39,574 nt of DNA from Oscillospiraceae bacterium. GTDB lineage: Bacteria > Bacillota > Clostridia > Oscillospirales > UBA929. The notes under the pieces were generated by a model. That model had not been told where the DNA came from, did no database searches, and saw nothing but the letters and a program-made list of their open reading frames with translations. Location of the stretch: NCBI GenBank assembly GCA_031254195.1, contig JAIRUW010000011.1, forward strand, positions 1-39,574. The letters run 5' to 3'. A program made the translations under genes and the position numbers. Numbering within the stretch: position 1 is the first letter of the stretch; the number at the start of each line of letters is the position of its first letter. Positions 7,322-14,268 of the stretch are shown one piece after another.

Positions 7322-8263
7322 TTACTCCACGCTCCATTCGTAGATATTGGAAAAGCGATGCCCTTCTTTATACAGTTCATGCCATTCCGGCGTCCGCGTC
7401 GTGCGGACGAGCTTCGCGCCCAGTTTTTCGCAGACCCGCATTGAGGCGGTGTTGGTATGGTTGTTGGTGATAAGGAGCTTTGTCATGCTGTGCGCCCTTG
7501 CCACTGGCAGCAGTAAACGGCAGGCGCGGACGGCGTATCCGTTGCCGCGGTGCGCTTCCTCCACGTTATAACCGATTTGCCCGCCGTAGTACAGGCCGTC
7601 TGTATACCCGATTCGCAGATTGATGGTACCGATTTTTTCACTGCCTTTGCATATGATGAAATCATACCAGGGGACCCACTTCTTTTCGAGGTCCGCGGGA
7701 TGCTTTGCCATACAGACGAGATGTATCGCGCCGTCGGAAAGCTCTGGAATGTTGATGAAACCGTCAAACACACAGGGTAGGGCGTTGTAATACGCGATTT
7801 CGTTTTGAACTTCCTGTTCCTCCCTAAATTCCATGCCTTCCAGCAACCTCACGGCGGATGTTACCATCTTTGGGCATATGGCCTTGAACGCCTCCTGTGA
7901 TGCCAGCTTCATATGATCTTCCGGCGAGCGGATATCTACGCCGAGCAAGTCACGGCATATGACCGAGCCGTTTTCTTCCTTGAATCGCTCGATAAACTCA
8001 TATGTTTTAAGGTTGCAATACCCCTTTTGCTCAAAGTCTTTTTCCTTATAAAACCCGCACTTCAGGCCGATTGCCATGATCCCGCCGGTCACCGCGCCGC
8101 AGATTTCACCGCAGCGTATTCCGCCGCCGAACCCATTGGAGAGTTTGAACGCCGTGGGCAAGTCCAGTCCCGCTTCCTCACAGAATACGCCCAATACCGA
8201 CTGTGCGCAGTTGTAGCCGTTGGCGAACAACTCCCGTGCTTTTTCTTCTCTGATAAGCATCAT
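7322..8263 (-). CDS. C_GCAxxG_C_C redox-type domain fused to GNAT acetyltransferase
   Basis: A 313-residue two-domain protein. The N-terminal part (about 1-145) is a C_GCAxxG_C_C family domain, a group of cysteine-rich, probably redox-active or metal-binding clostridial proteins. Visible conserved cysteines are Cys-19 (NGYNCAQSVL), Cys-51 and Cys-55 (RCGEICGAVTGG), Cys-103 (VICRDLLG) and Cys-130 (ICPKMV). The C-terminal part (about 155-313) is a GNAT domain with VEEAHRGNGYAVRACRLLLP and the NTASMRVCEKLGAKLV helix. ATG 8263 or 8260 is the likely start, downstream of AGGAGG; an upstream in-frame GTG at 8269 overlaps the SD. The frame is continuous, so the fusion is genuine in this sequence. The function is unknown; cysteine-state-dependent acetylation is speculation. 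Confidence 0.85.
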   Translation of the reverse strand: MMLIREEKARELFANGYNCAQSVLGVFCEEAGLDLPTAFKLSNGFGGGIRCGEICGAVTGGIMAIGLKCGFYKEKDFEQKGYCNLKTYEFIERFKEENGSVICRDLLGVDIRSPEDHMKLASQEAFKAICPKMVTSAVRLLEGMEFREEQEVQNEIAYYNALPCVFDGFINIPELSDGAIHLVCMAKHPADLEKKWVPWYDFIICKGSEKIGTINLRIGYTDGLYYGGQIGYNVEEAHRGNGYAVRACRLLLPVARAHSMTKLLITNNHTNTASMRVCEKLGAKLVRTTRTPEWHELYKEGHRFSNIYEWSVE

Positions 8264-8281
8264 ATGCACCTCCTATAATAT

Positions 8282-8314
8282 AAGCGGCTAAGGTTTACTT
8301 TTCCTTAGCCGCTT
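8282..8314. other. 12-bp hairpin in the leader of the fusion gene
   Basis: Perfect arms AAGCGGCTAAGG / CCTTAGCCGCTT with a 9-nt loop. On the minus strand it ends only a few bases before the AGGAGG of the C_GCAxxG-GNAT gene and follows the lipoprotein gene. It lacks a clear T-run, so it may be a weak terminator, an mRNA-stabilising hairpin or a translation-control element. The stretch 8315-8411 between it and the lipoprotein gene contains no recognisable gene. Confidence 0.5.
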
Positions 8315-8411
8315 GATGATTTTATGACCGAACCCCCGACCCTGATCAAAATCAAAAAGGACGCTTGCCCCACAGCCGCAGCCGCAAAGTCATTGACGTA
8401 GAGAGTGTTTT

Positions 8412-9278
8412 TTATCGGTTTGGGTACAAGGTAAAAGTGTATTCCTCCAAATTGAAATTTACTCCGTCAAAAACCACATATGCCTCAATATCTCCAATGA
8501 AATCCGGCGTTGTGTAATTCTCGCAGGTAAAACCAAGCGCAATGCTTGTTTTGATGCGATTATCTTCAAACACAAAATGTACAATATCGCCGTAAGAGAT
8601 GCCTGTAAATGAGCCGCTGTCCGAATAGGCATTGTATACCACCTCAAAATTTTTCCCTAAAAAGTCTAAGATGATCGAATTGCCGTCATCTGTCAATGTC
8701 GCTGTAATCGGTTCCGCCATCCACTCGCTAACATTGGCTGCCGCTAAAACATGGTCTGTATATATCGGTTCATACCAATCATTTACAGTTCCTCCAATGG
8801 TAAGGATATGCAAATCCATAACGTGAAACCCTGTCCCGGAACCGATAAGCAAGGTTACGGCTAAATCCTTTGCGCCGTCACCATCGAAATCATTATACAT
8901 CATTTGCGGAAGGACACGGCGTGGCATCAACCCCGGCCAGTCAAAGTATGTGCCTTTTCCATTTTGGTAAAGCACCATCCCATACGGCAGCACCCCGTAC
9001 AAATAAATATCATCGTCCGGGAGCATGGCGTAAAGCGGGAAATTGCCCGGTTCATTGCCAGTCCAAGCAAGCGAGTTGCCGTACGGGTCGGTTTCCTCAA
9101 TGGGGTTGGGTAATGGGCTGGGCATTGACGGTAGTTCGGGTGATAGGTTTTCCGCTGGTGTGACGGTCGGCATTTCATTGTTAGGTGATTCGGCCGGCGG
9201 CGCGTTCCCGCCGCAACCCGCCAAAACCCCGGCAAGCAGGGCGAGGGCAAGCGCGAAAATTATGTGCCGGTTTTTCAT
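8412..9278 (-). CDS. Lipoprotein of unknown function
   Basis: A 288-residue exported lipoprotein: positively charged start MKNRH, hydrophobic core and lipobox LAGC with Cys-22 as the lipidation site. A Pro/Ser/Glu/Thr-rich linker (about 25-62) follows, typical of surface tethers. The globular part has a calcium-loop-like FG-GAP segment YNDFDGDGAKDLAVTL, which suggests a VCBS/FG-GAP-like beta fold, and an otherwise unrecognised C-terminal half. The SD GAGGAG is well placed. Composition is noticeably more AT-rich than the flanking genes, as is the following GntR-ABC operon, so this stretch may have a separate history. It stands alone on the minus strand. No function can be assigned. Confidence 0.8.
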   Translation of the reverse strand: MKNRHIIFALALALLAGVLAGCGGNAPPAESPNNEMPTVTPAENLSPELPSMPSPLPNPIEETDPYGNSLAWTGNEPGNFPLYAMLPDDDIYLYGVLPYGMVLYQNGKGTYFDWPGLMPRRVLPQMMYNDFDGDGAKDLAVTLLIGSGTGFHVMDLHILTIGGTVNDWYEPIYTDHVLAAANVSEWMAEPITATLTDDGNSIILDFLGKNFEVVYNAYSDSGSFTGISYGDIVHFVFEDNRIKTSIALGFTCENYTTPDFIGDIEAYVVFDGVNFNLEEYTFTLYPNR

Positions 9279-9449
9279 ACTTGAGTCTCCTCATATCCTT
9301 ATGTTCAGCTAAAATAAGCTATCTGCATGAATGCTTATATCCCTATCAACAACCTTATTGCATAGCATAGCAGATATTGACAAAGGATGCAACCCCCATC
9401 GAGATTTCTAAGGTTTTTGCTGACAGGCAAAAAAATTATGATTTGCATG

Positions 9450-9478
9450 TTGACAAATGCGCCACTACTGTATATACT
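9450..9478 (+). promoter_or_regulatory. Promoter of the GntR-ABC operon
   Basis: TTGACA (9450-9455), 17-bp spacer, TATACT (9473-9478). A near-consensus sigma-A promoter. Confidence 0.85.
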
Positions 9479-9492
9479 AAATATAAGCAGTA
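9466..9492. promoter_or_regulatory. Probable operator for the YtrA-type GntR regulator
   Basis: Inverted repeat with left arm TACTGTATATA (9466-9476), 5-bp centre and right arm TATAAGCAGTA (9482-9492). The arms agree at 9 of 11 positions. It covers the -10 box and start region, which fits autorepression by the first gene of the operon. Confidence 0.6.
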
Positions 9493-9508
9493 AGACGAGG
9501 TGATCTTT

Positions 9509-9886
9509 TTGCCAATTATTGTTTCACTACAAAGCGATATTCCAGCATACGAGCAAATCAAAGTGCAAATCAAGGCGCAGATTCTATCGGGGGAGCTGTC
9601 GGCTGACGAGCCGCTTATCTCGATGCGTCAGCTTGCGCGTGATTTACGAGTGAGCGTCATTACGACAACCCGCGCGTACGGCGACCTCGAAGCGGAAGGA
9701 TTGATTTACACTGTGCAGGGGCGCGGTTGCTTCGTCAAAGGTAATGCGGATATGGTTCGTGAGCAATATTTGCGCTCCGTTGACGAGGCGCTGCGAGTTG
9801 TCGCAGACAAGGGAAAGGCGGCGGGATTGAGCCTTACTCATTTGCAAAAAAGATTGGAGGACACATTCCATGAGCAACGCGATTGA
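9509..9886 (+). CDS. GntR-family regulator, YtrA subfamily
   Basis: A 125-residue DNA-binding repressor. It has the short YtrA architecture: a GntR winged helix (about 8-75, with IPAYEQIKVQIKAQILSGEL and SMRQLARDLRVSVITTTRAY) and only about 50 residues after it, lacking the large ligand domain of FadR or HutC types. TTG 9509 is the likely start, because GAGGTGATC (9497-9505), an extended match to the 16S rRNA tail, ends just before it; a GTG at 9500 lies inside that SD. Its last 17 bases overlap the ABC ATPase gene. In the known YtrA/BcrR-like arrangement the regulator represses its own transporter operon, often in response to cell-envelope stress or antibiotics; the inducer here is unknown. 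Confidence 0.9.
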   Translation: MPIIVSLQSDIPAYEQIKVQIKAQILSGELSADEPLISMRQLARDLRVSVITTTRAYGDLEAEGLIYTVQGRGCFVKGNADMVREQYLRSVDEALRVVADKGKAAGLSLTHLQKRLEDTFHEQRD

Positions 9887-10718
9887 AGTCAAAAACCTAT
9901 GCAAGCATTATCCCGGTTTTGCGCTGAAGAACGTCAGCTTTCATGTACCAAACGGGCTGTGCTGCGGATTTGTGGGGCCGAACGGCGCGGGTAAGACCAC
10001 CACGCTCAAGGCCATGCTTGGCATGACCCTCAGAGACGGCGGCGAGATTTCTCTGCTTGGCAAGCCGGACGATGAAGTGACGGTCAAAGAGGAACTCGGC
10101 GTTATGTTTGACCAGCCATATTTTCAAGAGGACTGGACGCCGCTGGATGTAGAAAAAGGTATAAAGCCGTTCTACCGTGACTGGGACGACGGCGAATATC
10201 GAAGGTATCTGTCCCGCTTCGGCCTTGACCCCAAAAAGAAATTCAAGACATTCTCGCGGGGTATGAAAATGAAACTCGGATTGGCGGTTCACCTGTCCCA
10301 TAATGCCAAGCTGCTTTTGCTGGACGAACCGACCGGCGGGTTAGACCCCGTCGCCCGCGACGAAGTGCTCGACATACTGCGGGAGTACATGGTAAGCGAT
10401 AACCGCACAATCCTCTTTTCCACGCATATCACAAGCGACTTAGAGCGGATCGCGGACTTGATTGCATACATCAGCAACGGCGAAATATCCTTCTTCGGCG
10501 AAAAGGACGAATTGACATCCAGCTATTGCGTGGTACGCGGCGGGACACTGCCCGAGGACAAGCGCAAGCACGCCATCGGTCTGCGCGAACACAGCAGCGG
10601 TTATGAGTGCCTCATGGCGCTGGAACACATCGGCGGCTTGCCCTCCGACACGGTGACGGAACGCGCAACGATTGATGATGTGGTGGTCTACATGGAAAGG
10701 AGGAGTAAAGGTGCTTAA
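9870..10718 (+). CDS. ABC transporter ATP-binding protein (YtrB-like)
   Basis: The ATPase subunit of an ABC-2 type transporter acting at the cytoplasmic membrane. The 282 residues show Walker A GPNGAGKT (36-43), Q-loop Gln-82, a variant signature FSRGMKMKL (128-136), Walker B LLLLDEP (148-154) and the H-loop His-186 in FSTH. A C-terminal extension of about 75 residues is typical of drug or bacteriocin export ATPases. The gene overlaps the regulator by 17 bp and the permease by 8 bp, giving a tightly coupled three-gene operon. The SD TTGGAGG lies within the end of the regulator gene. The substrate is unknown; export of an antimicrobial or lipid is the usual guess for this subfamily. Confidence 0.93.
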   Translation: MSNAIEVKNLCKHYPGFALKNVSFHVPNGLCCGFVGPNGAGKTTTLKAMLGMTLRDGGEISLLGKPDDEVTVKEELGVMFDQPYFQEDWTPLDVEKGIKPFYRDWDDGEYRRYLSRFGLDPKKKFKTFSRGMKMKLGLAVHLSHNAKLLLLDEPTGGLDPVARDEVLDILREYMVSDNRTILFSTHITSDLERIADLIAYISNGEISFFGEKDELTSSYCVVRGGTLPEDKRKHAIGLREHSSGYECLMALEHIGGLPSDTVTERATIDDVVVYMERRSKGA

Positions 10719-11400
10719 TATGATTAAACTCGATTGGATAGGGATGAAAGTCTACCACAAAAGGTTCGTAATCATTCCGCTTATGGTTTGCTTTTATGGG
10801 ATTTTCAACGTGCCGGTTATTATTCCCATCGTGGCATTCTGTATGTTGAATTTTTCCGTCAACCCTTTTGCGGTTGAGGAAAAAGGGAAACTCGACAACC
10901 TCTATCTCACATTGCCCGTCACGCGTAAGGCCATAGTCAACGCCCGGTTTGGCCTGTCGTTGCTTATGCAGTGTATCGGACTTGCCGCCGGGACGGTAAT
11001 TACAATTATCCTCTCAAATGTGCTATATGGCCGGACGGTCTTCCATTATACGCACACGTTTAAGGCTGATTTTGCCGTCATATTTCTGCTGATTTGCGGC
11101 AGTCTGCTTCTCTACGCCGTTATGAATCTATCCATTTTTCCCATACTGTTCAAAATCGGGTACGCGAAAGGTAAGATGTTTGGATTCATCATTCCGGTTT
11201 TCGCAGTATCAATCATGACAGGCGTACTCTTTACCATGTGGTACTCTCATAATGGATTCCGCGAATGGCTGCTCTCCGTTATAGAATGGTCGCTTGCTCA
11301 TACCGTTTGGACGGCCTTGATACTGCTGGGAGCATCGGCATTGCTCCTTGCTGTGTCTTATATGCTGTCTCGCAAGGTATACGCCAAACGCGAATTTTGA
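10711..11400 (+). CDS. ABC-2 type transporter permease
   Basis: A membrane subunit of 229 residues partnering the preceding ATPase. About six hydrophobic segments are visible, including FVIIPLMVCFYGIF, SLLMQCIGLAAGTVITIIL, FAVIFLLICGSLLLYAV, IIPVFAVSIMTGVLF and ALILLGASALLLAVSYML, with a basic C-terminus. GTG 10711 is the start chosen, because AAAGGAGG ends about 7 nt upstream; an internal ATG at 10720 is too far from it. The conserved NPFAVEEKGKLDNLYLTLPV loop is the type seen in ABC-2 permeases linked to YtrA regulators (PF13346-like). The last gene of the operon; the next gene has its own promoter. Confidence 0.88.
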   Translation: MLNMIKLDWIGMKVYHKRFVIIPLMVCFYGIFNVPVIIPIVAFCMLNFSVNPFAVEEKGKLDNLYLTLPVTRKAIVNARFGLSLLMQCIGLAAGTVITIILSNVLYGRTVFHYTHTFKADFAVIFLLICGSLLLYAVMNLSIFPILFKIGYAKGKMFGFIIPVFAVSIMTGVLFTMWYSHNGFREWLLSVIEWSLAHTVWTALILLGASALLLAVSYMLSRKVYAKREF

Positions 11401-11417
11401 CATACTCTATTCGACTT

Positions 11418-11446
11418 TTGCTTTCTATAGAGAAATCTGCTATACT
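11418..11446 (+). promoter_or_regulatory. Promoter of the APH-Nudix pair
   Basis: TTGCTT (11418-11423), 17-bp spacer, TATACT (11441-11446), about 26 bp before the ATG at 11472. Confidence 0.7.
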
Positions 11447-11471
11447 CTGACGGAACGGAAGGATGGGATTT

Positions 11472-12221
11472 ATGCTTGATTTAGAGGTGATTGGCCAAGG
11501 CGCGACGACCAAAATATACCGAGATGGCAGTACGGCCGTCAAGCTATATGTGAACGCGCCGCCCGATGAAGCGGAGAACGAGGCGATCCGTCAGCGAATG
11601 GCCTATGACGCGGGGCTGCCGGTCCCCGCCGTGTTCGGCGTCCGGCAATGGGAAGGGAGCGCTGTGGCGCTGGATATGGAATACATAGACGGCAGGCCGC
11701 TCATGTACCCGGAAATGGGGGAAGAAGCGCTGGGAGAAGCCATCCAGACGCTGGTCAGGCTGCACCGTATGGTGCATACGGTGTCCGCCGGGGGCTTGCC
11801 AAGGCTGAACGACCGTCTCGCACGGAGGATACGGCAAACGCCGCATTTAGAAGCGGCGGACAAAGACCGTTTGCTGGCTTTGTCAAACCGACTGTCCGGC
11901 GGCGCGGACAAACTGTGTCACGGCGATTTTCATCCGCTCAATGTCTTATATGACGGCGGCAAGCATTGGATTATCGACTGGGTGGACGCGGCGGCGGGAG
12001 ACCCCCTCGCCGACGTTTGCCGGACATATCTGCTGTTGATGCAGAACCTACCCCGCTTGGCGGAGATGTACCTGCAAGCATTCTGCAAAGAGACGGAGAC
12101 GGAGCGGGAGGATGTGCTGGCATGGCTGCCGGTCGTCGCCGCCGGGCGGCTGGGTGAAAAATTGGATAACAAAGCGAGGGCATGGCTGCTGGAGCTGATA
12201 AAGGGGACGGGAGCGGTATGA
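11472..12221 (+). CDS. Aminoglycoside phosphotransferase-fold kinase (APH family)
   Basis: A 249-residue cytoplasmic small-molecule kinase. APH/choline-kinase hallmarks are Lys-24 in STAVKLYV, the catalytic loop CHGDFHPLNVLY (149-160, Asp-152 and Asn-157) and the metal-binding IIDWVDAAAGDP (167-178, Asp-169). The start at 11472 has GGAAGG 9 nt upstream; an ATG at 11463 abuts that SD. The substrate cannot be predicted: genes of this type in Clostridia are usually housekeeping kinases for sugars, choline or amino alcohols, and resistance should not be assumed. The stop overlaps the Nudix start codon (ATGA), so the two products are co-translated. Confidence 0.85.
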   Translation: MLDLEVIGQGATTKIYRDGSTAVKLYVNAPPDEAENEAIRQRMAYDAGLPVPAVFGVRQWEGSAVALDMEYIDGRPLMYPEMGEEALGEAIQTLVRLHRMVHTVSAGGLPRLNDRLARRIRQTPHLEAADKDRLLALSNRLSGGADKLCHGDFHPLNVLYDGGKHWIIDWVDAAAGDPLADVCRTYLLLMQNLPRLAEMYLQAFCKETETEREDVLAWLPVVAAGRLGEKLDNKARAWLLELIKGTGAV

Positions 12222-12658
12222 TGCGTGTATTTTTCCCATCCGGCAAGCCGGACGAGCTGCAATTCGTTGTAATCGCGGCGCGGCACAACGGCCGGTGGCT
12301 GTTTGTGCGGCACAGGGAGCGGGACACATATGAAATGCCCGGCGGTCATATCGAGCCGGGCGAAACACCGCTGGAAGCGGCCAAACGGGAACTTTATGAG
12401 GAAAGCGGCGCGGCGGAATTTACGCTGGAACCGGCTTTCATTTATGGCGTGGAGCGCAACGGCGTTACGACATACGGCGAGGTGTTTTTCACTGAGGTAC
12501 TGCGGTTTGCCGACCTTCCTGGCTTCGAGACGGCGGAACGGGTGCTTTTGGACGCCATGCCCGAGCGGATGACCTATCCGCAGATTCAGCCCCTATTGAT
12601 GGAGAGAGCGGAGGAGTGGCTACATCTCGCTCAGCTCATGGGAAAGGCTCATGAATAA
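12218..12658 (+). CDS. Nudix hydrolase (MutT-like)
   Basis: A 146-residue pyrophosphohydrolase acting on nucleoside diphosphate-linked substrates. The complete Nudix box GX5EX7REUXEEXGU occupies residues 43-65 (Gly-43, Glu-49, Arg-57, Glu-58, Glu-61, Glu-62, Gly-64). The start ATG 12218 overlaps the APH stop as ATGA and an SD-like GGGAG lies within the upstream gene. The exact substrate is unknown. Its last 39 bp overlap the convergent REC-HD-GYP gene. Confidence 0.9.
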   Translation: MMRVFFPSGKPDELQFVVIAARHNGRWLFVRHRERDTYEMPGGHIEPGETPLEAAKRELYEESGAAEFTLEPAFIYGVERNGVTTYGEVFFTEVLRFADLPGFETAERVLLDAMPERMTYPQIQPLLMERAEEWLHLAQLMGKAHE

Positions 12659-13651
12659 ATCGGTCAGCCCCGGGTCGAACTGGGCGCCCCGCCTCTCGAA
12701 GATGATCCGCATGGCCTCGTCATGGGAAAAGGCTTTTTTATATGGCCTCTCCGAAACCAGCGCGTCGTAGACGTCCACAATAATCATCACCCGGACTTGC
12801 AGTGGGATCTCCTCTCCTTTGAGTCCGTTGGGGTATCCGGTGCCGTCCCATTTTTCGTGGTGCATATACGCGATGTCCTTGGCATAATCCAAAAAGGCGT
12901 TGTCCGTCCCGAAGCTCGGCAGGTTATCCAACAGATCCCTGCCGTATACCGTGTGCAGTTTCAGCGTCTCAAACTCTTCGTCGGTAAGGCGCCCGCGTTT
13001 TAGTAAAACGTCGTCGTGCAGCTTGATTTTGCCTACGTCGTGCAGGACGGCGGCCTGTAATAACGCGTCAACATCCCACAAAGCGGTCTCTTCGGCATAT
13101 TTTCTCGACCGCTGCATTGCTTCGGCGAATACCCTGAGGTACAGTTTTATGTTCTCCGCGTGGTGGCCGGTCACATCTTCTCTGAATTCCAGCAAATCCG
13201 CCGCCCAGCTGATGACGGCGTTGCGCATTTCGCTTAGACGTTCCTTGCCCTGAAAGGCGCGAAGCTCGCCTTTCAGCGTTTCTGCGCGCAGATACAGCTC
13301 CACCTTCTTGCGCAAGATCAGCGGCAGGAACGGTTTGACGATATAATCCGCCGCGCCTTGCGAGAGGCCGGAAAGCTCTTCCTCAGGGTTGTCCCTGTCG
13401 TACAGGAAAACGACGGGGACCTCTGCGGTTTCGGGGTGCGACCTGATCTCACGCAGTACGTCGGGAGCTTCTACGCCGGGCATATCGGCATCCAGCAGAA
13501 TCAAATCCGGCTTCCTTCTCTTCAACCGGCCCGAAAGGTCCTTGATGTACTGAATAACGAATACGGAATACTGTGATTGCAACGCGTTTCTGCCCGTATG
13601 CAGGCTTACGATGTCGTCGTCTATGATAAAAACACACTTTTTATGGTCCAT
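12620..13651 (-). CDS. Response regulator with HD-GYP domain (variant receiver)
   Basis: A two-domain signalling protein of 343 residues, probably a phosphorylation-controlled cyclic-di-GMP phosphodiesterase. The receiver (about 1-125) has the acidic cluster DDD (11-13), phospho-acceptor Asp-54 and Lys-106, but Tyr-84 replaces the usual switch Thr/Ser. The HD-GYP domain (about 140-343) keeps its catalytic signature: HAEN near 164, HDVGK with His-204/Asp-205, and HHEKWDGTGYP (264-274). The SD is a G-rich tract before ATG 13651. Downstream it overlaps the convergent Nudix gene. A related gene (14998-16077) lies on the far side of the cotJ operon. No histidine kinase is adjacent. Confidence 0.93.
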   Translation of the reverse strand: MDHKKCVFIIDDDIVSLHTGRNALQSQYSVFVIQYIKDLSGRLKRRKPDLILLDADMPGVEAPDVLREIRSHPETAEVPVVFLYDRDNPEEELSGLSQGAADYIVKPFLPLILRKKVELYLRAETLKGELRAFQGKERLSEMRNAVISWAADLLEFREDVTGHHAENIKLYLRVFAEAMQRSRKYAEETALWDVDALLQAAVLHDVGKIKLHDDVLLKRGRLTDEEFETLKLHTVYGRDLLDNLPSFGTDNAFLDYAKDIAYMHHEKWDGTGYPNGLKGEEIPLQVRVMIIVDVYDALVSERPYKKAFSHDEAMRIIFERRGAQFDPGLTDLFMSLSHELSEM

Positions 13652-13675
13652 GTCATGCCCCCCGTCCCTTTCTCA

Positions 13676-13704
13676 ATTGTATCATTCTTTGCCCCGCCGC
13701 GCAA
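13676..13704 (-). promoter_or_regulatory. Possible promoter of the first REC-HD-GYP gene
   Basis: On the minus strand TTGCGC (13704-13699), 17-bp spacer, TACAAT (13681-13676), 25 bp before the ATG. The -35 is weak and lies inside a hairpin. Confidence 0.45.
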
Positions 13705-13760
13705 GCGGCGGTTTATCTTTGCCGGCGGGACGCTCAATGACCGCGAACGGCCCGCCGGCA
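13694..13760. other. Two GC-rich hairpins between divergent REC-HD-GYP and cotJA genes
   Basis: The first is CCGCCGC-GCAA-GCGGCGG (13694-13711). The second has arms TGCCGGCGGG (13720-13729) and CCCGCCGGCA (13751-13760) around a 21-nt loop. They lie between two divergent genes, so they are not needed as terminators there. I see no confident sporulation-sigma promoter for cotJ in the remaining sequence. Confidence 0.5.
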
Positions 13761-13816
13761 GGAAGCATATGCTATATCAAGCAAATCCAAATACATAACC
13801 GCAAGGAGAGAACCAT

Positions 13817-14020
13817 ATGGACATGACGCCTATGCCCGGTATCCCATTCCCGGGCATGTACACACGGCCGCGGCATGAAAACCGGCAGCCGCTGGCAATG
13901 GTGTATATCACACCGCAACTTCAAATCACAAATACGTTCGCCCCCCTTGAGGCTTTACGCGCGGGCACGCTGTTCCCGGAGCTGAAAAAGCCGTTTTTGG
14001 GAAGGAGGGGTGAGGTTTGA
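13817..14020 (+). CDS. cotJA: Spore coat-associated protein CotJA
   Basis: A 67-residue spore coat component. The family is recognised by the proline/methionine-rich start (MDMTPMPGIPFPGM) and the segment AMVYITPQLQITNTFAPLEA, followed by a GTLFPELKKPF motif. It is the first gene of a cotJA-cotJB-cotJC set, whose order is conserved in spore-forming Bacilli and Clostridia. In Bacillus subtilis the operon is transcribed by sigma-E in the mother cell; a matching promoter could not be placed here with confidence. The SD is AAGGAGAG before ATG 13817. The stop codon shares a base with the cotJB start. Confidence 0.93.
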   Translation: MDMTPMPGIPFPGMYTRPRHENRQPLAMVYITPQLQITNTFAPLEALRAGTLFPELKKPFLGRRGEV

Positions 14021-14268
14021 TGGACAGGAAGCAGTTGCTTTGGCAAATGGGGGCCGAACAATTTGCCGCGTTTGACGTACAGCTATACCTTGATACGCAC
14101 CCGCACGACAGAAGCGCCTTGCATTTGTTCCACAGCTATCACCGAAACCATCAGAGATACAAGAGGGAGTACGAAGCCAAGTTCGGCCCGCTTAGCGCCG
14201 ATGCGGCGATCAACGAACCATGGCGCTGGGTCAGCGATCCCTGGCCTTGGGAAAGGGAGGCAAACTGA
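14020..14268 (+). CDS. cotJB: Spore coat protein CotJB
   Basis: An 82-residue protein of the CotJB family, with family motifs FAAFDVQLYLDTHPHD, FHSYHRNHQRYKREYEAKFG and PWRWVSDPWPWE. The start ATG 14020 overlaps the cotJA stop (TGATG), with GGAGGGGTGAGG upstream; an in-frame TTG at 14017 is an alternative. It functions with CotJC in the spore coat, with uncertain molecular role. Its TGA is immediately followed by the cotJC ATG. Confidence 0.93.
   Translation: MDRKQLLWQMGAEQFAAFDVQLYLDTHPHDRSALHLFHSYHRNHQRYKREYEAKFGPLSADAAINEPWRWVSDPWPWEREAN

Noticed and set aside
11472..12221. Aminoglycoside resistance gene
   Set aside because: Only the general APH kinase motifs are present. Nothing indicates a specific resistance enzyme or a mobile context.
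13765..13800. Sigma-E promoter for cotJ (ATAT...CATAAC)
   Set aside because: The transcript would begin within or next to the SD, leaving too short a leader, and the match is weak.
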